Below, piece after piece: positions 56,282 to 64,000 of a DNA stretch of 64,000 nucleotides. The position numbers were made by a program, and so were the translations under genes. Every line of letters starts with the position of its first letter. Within the stretch, counting starts at the first letter, position 1. The stretch is from Isoetes taiwanensis (Eukaryota; Streptophyta; Lycopodiopsida; Isoetales; Isoetaceae), in assembly GCA_021234155.1 (NCBI GenBank), contig JAJEKV010000062.1, forward strand, positions 8,695,408 through 8,759,407, in the 5' to 3' direction. Below the pieces are notes generated by a model. It saw only the letters and a program-made list of their open reading frames with translations. It did no database searches and had not been told where the DNA came from.

Positions 56282-56641
56282 GGGTGCATCCCCATTACGG
56301 TAGAACCGAGTTCTCACAGCTTTGCCATGTAAGCAAAGCAAAGGCATTTTCGTGAAGACCATTCCCGTTGCAAATTGGTGCTCCTAAACCTGAAATCAGA
56401 GCAAGAAACAAATCATAATAGATCTCTTCACTACAAGACAAGCCAAATCTAGCAAAAAGACAAACCCAGTTCTGAATTCTGCAATTGGGAAGTCCTCTCC
56501 TACTTCCGAATTTTTTGAAGCTGCCTTTGCCACGAAGGACGAAATCAGGTTGGAGGAGAGATAATGCGGCCAAAATATTTTTGTCACGACCTGCCACGAA
56601 GCAAAGGCAGGGCGACGTAACAGGCTAATGGGGATGCACCC
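56282..56641. mobile_element. MITE, 360 bp, TTA target duplication (PIF/Harbinger-like)
   Basis: The left end GGGTGCATCCCCATTA is mirrored exactly by TAATGGGGATGCACCC at the right end (16-bp perfect inverted repeat). TTA lies directly outside both ends (56279-56281, 56642-56644). A TTA/TAA 3-bp duplication with G-starting ends is typical of Tourist/PIF-Harbinger MITEs. The interior has only short frames. Confidence 0.9.
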
Positions 56642-56644
56642 TTA

Positions 56645-57399
56645 GGCCCTTAAAATTCCGGTTGGAATTCAAAATTTTTAGTTTAGATTTTTGGATGCCC
56701 GCAAAATTCCAGTACAAGAGTCTTGTCCTATATTAAATCCGGTCCGTATTATCTGCAGGTGGCAAATTGTCTGGTAAGGCTTAGAAAGTTTTTCGAATGC
56801 CATGGTCTTGTTTCTTAGTAAAAGGAGAATCCAATGTTTAAATGGTTCTTTAATTTGAATACCAAAAAAGTAACCGAAATAGAACCTAGAGCATTGGTTG
56901 TCTACGGCCCTTTACGAAAATAAATCAAATGGTTAGTTACCTCTAGTGGAAAAATAAAACAATTCAATAGTTAGTAGTCCCCATGTTTTTGCTTCACTCA
57001 TGTGGCAGGTAATTCTACATCACGGCATCATCTTCTTTATTCTTTTATGTCAATGTTTTTACTCGACCCTCAGGATAGGATATGGCGCTTAGGATATAGA
57101 GGGGCATACAATATCTTTCTTCGGCATTGAAGATCTTTATGTTTGGGGTATGGAGCACTTCATTTAGCAAAAAATTGCAATTCCTTCTTGATGTAAAATA
57201 TCTTTCTATTAAAAAAAAAGAAAAAAAAAAAGAGAGAGAAAAAAACCATAGATACACGGAACCCCGTTCCGCTCTCCGTTCCCGTTCCAACATGCGTTCC
57301 CATGCTTGAAGCGTTTCGGAGACTCCTCCTTATGTTACGTAGAATGGCATGGGGGAAGCCATTCTTGCTGCCCCCATGACCTGGAGAATCAGGGAGCGT
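56645..57399. other. No gene seen
   Basis: AT-rich with an A/G simple tract at 57210-57245. No supported gene. Confidence 0.5.
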
Positions 57400-57839
57400 C
57401 AAGAAGAGGGCTAATCGTGGAGCTTTATAGGTTCCTAACAACTGTCACAAATAGTGGTTGGTGATCTAAATCAACCTTCTCATCTCTATATGTGAAAAGA
57501 TGTAAATCTTGCTCGACCCCCCTCCTTCTCGTTTCTCTGGATGACAAGTGTACGAGGAGGAGGATAGCCCTTGGTACTAGAACATTGCAAATAATGAAGC
57601 AATTGCATTCCGAAGCACGTGATAGGATGTCTTGCATTAGTTGATGTGCTAGCCAAAGGTCCTCTGGTACTTACTTGGAGCTGCAACATATCCTCAGACA
57701 ACGAGTTAGACTTTGACAATCGAGTTGTAGTTTTGTGTGCATTGTAATCCCCTACTAGCACAACATGGCCCAATTGCTTGTGTCGCTGAATATCATCATA
57801 TATAGATCGAGATACGCATACACTATCTATGCTTAACAA
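57400..57839 (-). mobile_element. LINE fragment, end of endonuclease domain
   Basis: The minus strand reads SRSIYDDIQRHKQLGHVVLV and GDYNAHKTTTRL (57740-57800), the GDxNA motif of LINE endonucleases. After a shift near 57490-57520 it reads FTYRDEKVDLDHQPLFVTVV, with DHQPL corresponding to the final catalytic SDHxPL motif. The order and wording parallel LINE B, so it is probably the same family. The rest of the element is absent. Confidence 0.8.
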
Positions 57840-59120
57840 CCTCCACTACTCTACAAGTGGTAAAACCAGTACCAAGTGGGGAAGATGGCATACCAAGAGA
57901 TACAAGCATACCAAATGCACCTGAAGGACAAGTTTAAAATACTAAGGCATGGTTTTCATTCTCTATGCATCTAGCATGTGAAAACTTGTTTTTTTTTTTA
58001 TATTTTAAAATTATGTGCACCGCTCAATGCTGAGAGGATTGAATTAAAGCTTGTAGATCTTTTATCAGGTTATAAAGAAAATTGTACACAAATATATTTG
58101 GCCTGCCGGTCCCACGGTAATGTGAATGATCGAGCTTGGTCTTCATTGTCTATCTCAATTGAAACATTTATGATACCATTAAATGCATCCTATATTACTT
58201 AAATGCATCTTTTAGTACTTGAATGTATTTTGTAGTGAGTAAATGCATTTAGTACTCCTTAGATGGATATCTCTTACAATAATGCTCCTAGCTCCAGGTC
58301 TTTTGTCAGTTCTTGAATTGAAAGGAAAAAACTCAAGCTTCTTCTTGAGGACGACATAAAGACATTCAAATTGGTAAAAGCATTGAATTCTCATTCAAGG
58401 CAATGGGGCTTTGTACCCCATATGTAAACATTCAGTCAATCAAGATTATCACTATAAATTGTTACAAATGATATTACGCTACATCACACAGCAATTAACA
58501 TAAAGAGGCACAAGATTGGATATCAGCCAATGCAAACAGGAAAAAGTCTGGCTTTCAATATCCCAAAACCATGTGCCTCTTTAGCAAATCCTAAAAGCAT
58601 GTGCAAAGTTCTAAAAGGCAGAAATTTTATCTGCGCATTTTCTCCAGTCCTCTGTCCTCTTCAATGAGTTTAAGGACGTTATCCAGGAAATATAAGAGAA
58701 CTACAATGGCAAATCCTGCCATCACCACTTGCTGGATTCTTAGCTGGCACACAATTAAGCTTCCCAGACTATGGAAAATCCTGCCACCACTATTGTATAA
58801 TCCCAGCTGAAGCATGTGGAAGCCACGAGACCCCATAGATTTGTGTAATATTTTCCTCCAAGTTATTCTTGGGTAGCTTTCAAGAAGGTAAAACATCTCT
58901 TATTAGTGTTTGACAATGTAATGTACCTTCTTGCCTTTGATGAAAGCTTTGTACTGCCTGATTTCTTGGAGGCGTATGTGTGTGATGGTCTACTGTGCGT
59001 CATTTCAAGCCTCCCAGATTCGTCTCTAATGTGGCAGGCTGCAAGATTCCTGATATCTCCTTTGTTAGCAGTTGGGCAAAATCCCCCGCTTTAACATAAT
59101 CCAAACGAAGCTGAGGTACC
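57840..59120 (-). other. Unassigned; possible terminal exon of a membrane protein
   Basis: On the minus strand the frame ending with TAA at 58627 reads RIQQVVMAGFAIVVLLYFLD and NVLKLIEEDRGLEKMRR, one likely transmembrane helix followed by a charged C-terminus. A second short open piece at about 59095-59000 reads KAGDFAQLLTKEISGILQPA. Both look protein-like, but I recognise no family and cannot define splice sites for a full gene. The remainder (57840-58600) shows nothing. Confidence 0.25.
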
Positions 59121-59271
59121 CAAGAAGAGGGCTAACCGTGGAGCTTTATAAGTTCCTAACAACTGTCACAAATGATCTGAATCAACCTTCTCATCTCTAT
59201 TGTGTGTGTCCACCTATACATATGTGAAAAGGTGTAAATCTTGCTCGACACAACCCCCCTCCCTCCCAAGG
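59121..59271 (-). repeat. Second copy of the LINE endonuclease tail
   Basis: This segment repeats 57400-57525 (CAAGAAGAGGGCTAA..., GGAGCTTTATA, CCTAACAACTGTCACAAAT, AATCAACCTTCTCATCTCTA, GTAAATCTTGCTCGAC). It has a deletion around TAGTGGTTGG and a 25-bp insertion near 59200. It is either an independent truncated insertion or a local duplication. Confidence 0.85.
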
Positions 59272-60615
59272 GAGGTGCACCTAATGTGCACGTATGGATC
59301 AAGAGCATGAACGTAAAGGGTTTTTTTTGGGCTATAGTCGACCATATACGGTCGAGTTCTCATACGGTTTCATTATTCATTTTCCTGCTTTGAACGTGAA
59401 GGAGCAAAGGCATCGATTTGGGGAGCTCGATCCATCTTAAGGATTCTTGTAGATCGGTTTCCAACAAGATGCAGATGGAGGCTTTTGGCGGCCATTTTCG
59501 TGCAGTTCTGAAAGTCCTGGAGTATCTTTCTTCATTTAGGTAAAGCCCGAGAGTTAATACCTCTGTTTTTCTATATTTTGGGTTCTGATCTGTTGATTGT
59601 GTTATTTCTTAAGCTTCATTTGTGGTATTTTGGATTCAATGATTCGTCTCATATGAAGAAAGGCTTTGTGCATGTCTATGATGGACATTCGATCATTTTT
59701 TATTGGAGATGGAAGGCAGACAGACCTGGTCATTTCTCAAAATATGAGTGCATGGCCGCCTGCTTCCCTTGATATAGCCACAATTATGCTTAAGTTCTGC
59801 ATTGCTTGCTCCAAAAATCTTGACAGGACTGCCTTTGATTCTCGTGCATGTCCAAGAGTCTGGGATTCAGAGCAAAAGCGGAGCATGTCCAAGGGTTTCT
59901 TCGCAGAGGCTTCTGTACTGCGAAAATAGGGAATCTTTTGGTCCAAAAACATGGGACTCCTGTACTGCCGAACCAAGGGATTTTTCTGCCTAAAAACATG
60001 GGGCTTCTGTAGTGCCGAAACAAGGGATTTTTTAAGGCAGATTGATCCTGCACTGCATTTCTAATTTTTTTCCTTAAAGGCAGCAAATACAACCTGCTAT
60101 TAGATGTTGACAATCTGCTAGTTATGTTTCTATAGTATATGCTGTCATTGAAACTGCTGCGAGGTTATAAAGTGTTCTTGATATTGCAGGTAAATATCAA
60201 CAGGGAAATGATCAGCAGCCAACCATCAGGTACTTTCTCATGGGTTTTGTTGGCATATGGATTTCTGTAAGCACAATTTACTGAACATGTTTCTGCTTGT
60301 TTCGTGTAGCATGAGATCATGCCAGACATTGTATCATCTACTCTCAGCAGTTGCTTCTGGATTGCATAAGGGGTGCATGATATGTGTGTGCTCACAGCGT
60401 ATATAATGCTGATTGGCTTATGCATCTTAGAGCATTAACGTTCTCTAATGAGTGTGCTTTTCTCTGCAGGGGTCTCTGAAGGGCTCAACAAACATATGGA
60501 GGTATCTTCAAGAATATATGCTAGGAGTTTATTTTCTTATAAGGATTATCATCTAGCTAAAATTGATCTGTGACTATCTTTTGCAAATAAGGTCGAAGCG
60601 ATCTTGCTTGAAGGC
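59272..60615. other. No gene; one local tandem repeat
   Basis: 59908-60045 contains three units of about 55 bp around CTTCTGTA(C/G)TGC(CG)AA and AAGGGATTTTT, with AAAAACATGGG(A/G)CT between. The rest shows only short frames. Confidence 0.55.
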
Positions 60616-62227
60616 TGTGACGCTCCCTGGACATATACGACCCTCGGACGTATACATACGGGGACTTTCCCCCCCCATGGCGACCAACTCGCCATGAGCA
60701 GGGCCCTCCGTCTATTTCGGGCCATCTATAATATGAGGTCCGAAAGAAGGTCACGAAGGGGTCATTCGGCCCACGCCTTCAATGGGGCTCCTACGTCGCG
60801 GAAGCGTGAATACAAGGGTTAGCACACAGCATAAATCACATATAAATAACCACCACGAAGGGTGGCACATCCATCCAAATACCAACGGCAAAGAATATGC
60901 ATCTAAACCTAAGAAAACACCCCAAACCCATGGTTCTACCCCGGTTCAGACTCCAGTGAGGATCGACTGACGGCTAGGTCTCAAGAGATCAGCAGACCGA
61001 ATCTTGACATGGCGTTGGCTGGCATAGAACATTGGCTAGGGTTGTCCACTCCATCCGCCCCTCCTGTGCACACTTTGCAGATGGGTCAATTCACGCTATG
61101 GCGTCGCTATAGCCTTCCGGAGACGCAGGCTCGAGGCATCACCCTGCTGAGCCTACTCCAGGGTTCATGAAGTCCCGGTCCGATGAGGCAGGTCAGGGAA
61201 GCGTCCCCTTCCAGAATCACAGTGGCTCCATGGGCGAGCTAGAGAAATAGTGCCGCATAAAAGCGACCCCCGCATCCGTGCCGACTTACTCGCCCTAAAT
61301 CTACTCAAAGTGCAAAGGTGCCCCATACGGGTCACACCTTCCCACCTGGGGAGTGTCGGACCCATACCCGGCCCTCGTGACCCGCCTATCGGGCCTAGCT
61401 CACTATAGGAGTCCCGGGAGCCTTTTATGTTAGGTGGGGGACCCGCCAACCACTTCACCACTTGTGTTCCTTATGCGGTGCTAAGCCGGTACCATAGCAT
61501 CTATGACCCGGTGGGCTCTTGTGCACGTGCCGCATTAATGCCGGGATAATCTGAGGGCTCTATCTAGGAGCATACTACAATAAATAGCCTCGAGGTCTCT
61601 ACCCCCTTAATCCCCATTTCGAGTAACACTAGGCTAACAACCACCAATCCATCCATTACAAGCGGAACCGGAATCGAAATATATAGAGAATCTACCTTTA
61701 CAATCAAGGGTTAGTTCCCTACGAGTAAACACAGAGAATAGACCAACAACCCAAACGGGTGCCCAACAGAGGGCTATCCTAGAATTCACAACTACACTAG
61801 CCACCCACCGTATTTCTACCGACCCGTTGTCATTGGGGATCTCCATCCGCTTGGTCCGGTGTTTAGCTTGTGTGAGATTCGAGGTGGCGCTCGCCACTCA
61901 CGGTCACAAGGGTGGCTCCTTTGCTCAAGGTGAGTTGTGGCTCGATATGGGGTGGTGATCCACCCTATTGACCCCAATTAGCATTATCATGCTAACCAAT
62001 CGAGGGTGGCCACGTGGCGCCTTCCCAAACCATAATTAGCTTAATTATGGTTTTTAAATATTAGTTCCTTAATTATAGGTTATTATTGTCAATAATTAAA
62101 TTAGCATAGCTAATTTAATCCCTTTTAAGTGAACCCCCTAGGTTCCCATACCCCATGTGGCGTATGTATCCTTGGTGACGTGTCAACATATTTATACTTA
62201 TACCGTATAAATACTTGGAACGTCACA
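60616..62227 (-). repeat. 3' LTR, copy D, 1612 bp
   Basis: It runs from TGTGACGCTCC to GAACGTCACA (plus-strand reading), with inverted TGTGACG/CGTCACA ends. It is bounded inside by the polypurine tract at 62228. Several short palindromes (for example TTAGCTTAATTATGG near 62035) lie near the 5' end on the minus strand. Confidence 0.9.
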
Positions 62228-62241
62228 TTCTCCCCTCCTTA
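62228..62241 (-). promoter_or_regulatory. Polypurine tract of the plant-type chromovirus
   Basis: On the minus strand TAAGGAGGGGAGAA abuts TGTGACGTTCC of the 3' LTR. Confidence 0.88.
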
Positions 62242-62814
62242 AAGAAATAAGGCTGTCCTCAGCATTGAGGTTAGATACAAATATAATAAATGACAATAAG
62301 GAAATTCCTTATTTCAGAAGGTAATATATTAAAGCTTTCAAGTTGACAACAGTTTAAGCATCAAAAGTGCAATTTACATCATTATCACAATTAAAAGTGC
62401 AAGGACCAAGGTCCAAGGTCAACAACAAACAGAACATGTAGATAACATAAAGCGAAGAAATCGGGTCATCAGCAACCCCCTAACATGGACAGGGTCACGT
62501 ACTGCCTGGCCTGCACATGGTAATATATCAGTTTATATAGATAAAATAATTAGGTTGTGGTTGAAGGGTCCACCCCCTATAAGAAAATAAAAGAAAATTT
62601 ATCTACAAGGAACCTATCATGCCTATAGTTCGCAGTTCATTGTGGCGTAAGGAATGGTCAGGTTCCTATTATAGCCAAGATGAACGCGGCTATGAACTAC
62701 ATGCTTTACAAGCAGTTCGCGGTCATGTCCACATTGACAAGACACCACGCCCTAAGGAACACGAGAGGTGATCCCATCGCCGAATCCGTTGTTAACTACT
62801 ATGCATCTACCCCT

Positions 62815-63312
62815 CTACATATTCTCTACAATCAAGTCCTCAAGCTTTACCGCCGGAGCGGGTTGATAGCATCGTTGATGGAAAGTGCCTTGAGATTGTT
62901 GCATAAAATCTGGATAGTGCTTCTCAAGGTCTGCTTCCATCACCCACGTAGCATCCTCCACCGGCAAGTGCTTCCACTTGACCAGGTATTGCAACTTTTG
63001 AGTCCTCCGAGTCTGTTTATAAGCCCGGTCAAGGAGAGCTTCAGGCACTATCTCGAGCTGCTCCTCTGTCATTTCGAGGAGGGTTGGGGTTTCCAAAACC
63101 TCCTCGGGATCAGGGGTGTGTTGTTTCAGAAGACTCACGTGGAAGACCTTGTGGATCTTCAGACGGGGCGGCAGATCCAAGCGATATGCTTGTTCTCCAA
63201 TACGCTCGGTGATTTTGAATGGTCTCGCCCATCTGGGCGCTAACTTCTTGCAGTTACCAATTTTAAGCTTGGCTTGTTTTACCTTGATTTTAAGCCAAAC
63301 TGATTCGCCCAC
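62815..63312 (-). pseudogene. Chromovirus integrase C-terminus and chromodomain
   Basis: The frame reads KLAPRWARPFKITERIGEQA and RLDLPP (GPY/F-like module), KIHKVFHVSLLKQH, then the chromodomain: EALLDRAYKQTRRTQKLQYL, VKWKHLPVEDATW and EADLEKHYPDF. The Tyr, Trp and Trp cage-like positions are present. It is one frame off from the integrase core upstream, so the two would be separated by a frameshift at about 63290-63312. The 62242-62814 stretch downstream is 3' untranslated. Confidence 0.88.
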
Positions 63313-63979
63313 TTGGAAGATTAGGTGGGGTCTCGTGTTTATCCGCTACACTTTTCGGCACGCTCGCGTGCGATAACAAGTAACCACGAACCTCTTCAAC
63401 TAAGGCCTGCATTTCCAAAAGGAGCTGTTGGGAGACCTCCACTTTAGAAACAGGGTTATGCCAGGTGTCTGGAGTAGGGCATTGATAACCATAGTTTATC
63501 ATGAAAGGAGACATTCTGGAAGACTCCTGTTTCATACTGTTATAGGCAAACTCAACAAGGTAAATATAGTCAGCCCATTGGGATTGCTTACTCCACACAT
63601 AACTTCGTAGCATATCCTCTATAATCCGATTGGTACGTTCTGTCTGACCATCCGTCTGAGGATGATAAGCTGTGCTCATAGCAAGCTTGGTCTGTATGGT
63701 GGTGAAGAAATCTTTCCAAAATGCACTTACAAATTTGGGATCTCTGTCAGATACAATGACCCGTGGCATTCCGTGCAATCTGAAGATCTCCTTTGCAAAA
63801 AGCAGAGCAGTATCAAAGGCGGTGTCCGTGGTACGACATGGCAAGAAATGAGCCATTTTCGACAATTTGTCGACCACTACCATTAACGCATCATATCCAC
63901 GAAGAGTACGTGGAAGGCCCACAATGAAATCCATGGTTATCACTTCCCACTTAGCGTTGGGTACATCCAGAGGTTGCAA
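63290..63979 (-). pseudogene. Chromovirus integrase core
   Basis: The frame holds DDE residues in ITMDFIVGLP, VIVSDRDPKF and DGQTERTNR, with HPQTDGQTERTN typical of plant chromoviruses. It starts at the first ATG in the open stretch only because of the annotation; the polyprotein continues upstream beyond 63979. It ends in SVADKHETPP, after which the frame shifts. The gene would be active apart from that shift. Confidence 0.88.
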
Positions 63980-64000
63980 TTCTCCTGGAGTCCTTAATTG

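Larger units (their letters stand above)
60616..64000 (-). mobile_element. Ty3/Gypsy chromovirus, plant type, 3' part (continues beyond the window)
   Basis: In minus-strand order: integrase, chromodomain, 3' untranslated part, polypurine tract, 1612-bp 3' LTR. The element continues past 64000. Its LTR is copy D of the family seen at 1-1626, 4624-6180 and 34967-36585, so this locus identifies the coding part of that family. One frameshift lies between integrase and chromodomain; otherwise the frames are open, making this the best-preserved Gypsy in the window. Confidence 0.92.

Overview
The window is nuclear DNA of a land plant. The evidence is plant-type spliced genes with GT-AG introns, a complete seven-exon neprosin-family gene, a decayed family 1 beta-glucosidase gene, and plant-type Copia, Gypsy, LINE and DNA transposons. 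One Gypsy copy (2073-4385) has a fungal-type (Tf1/Tcn1-like) reverse transcriptase and a chromodomain. Such chromoviruses have been described from mosses and other non-seed plants, so a bryophyte, lycophyte or fern host is possible, but the window does not prove it. I see no prokaryotic, organellar or CRISPR signals.

Layout, left to right. 1-6460: a long LTR cut by the window edge, a 5'-truncated Gypsy chromovirus, and a solo LTR (4624-6180) lodged in that Gypsy's 3' LTR. 6461-10530: mostly unassigned, with exon-like traces of a membrane protein, a Helitron-like end and a 239-bp MITE. 10531-17040: two LINE copies on the minus strand, both 5'-truncated. 17041-21332: a hairpin, a tandem duplication and a weak gene trace. 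21338-25842 and 26549-31786: two Copia elements with intact LTRs, PBS and 5-bp target duplications (GATAA, GTCAA) but wrecked coding regions. The second lies inside the beta-glucosidase pseudogene, whose exons occur at 26202-26270 and 32147-32715. 34219-36585: a fold-back repeat and another long LTR with its primer-binding site.

36691-46890: a 10.2-kb interval bounded by 26-bp inverted repeats (CACAACAAGA..., 23 of 26 matching) and a shared ATGC flank. I read it as a large CACTA-like transposon. It carries GC-rich subterminal repeats, a protein-kinase pseudogene, a pyrimidine-rich block of about 840 bp, four tandem tRNA-like units and several exon-like pieces with good splice sites.

46891-64000: palindromic tandem repeats, a LINE zinc-finger fragment, a 73-bp retroposon, the neprosin gene (52770-54980, minus), a 360-bp MITE with TTA target duplication, LINE endonuclease fragments, and the 3' part of a minus-strand plant-type chromovirus (60616 to the window end).

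The only gene that looks intact is the neprosin-like one. The rest is a nested repeat landscape. In both Copia elements the LTR pairs are almost identical although the genes are broken, which suggests they moved while already defective, using proteins supplied by relatives.
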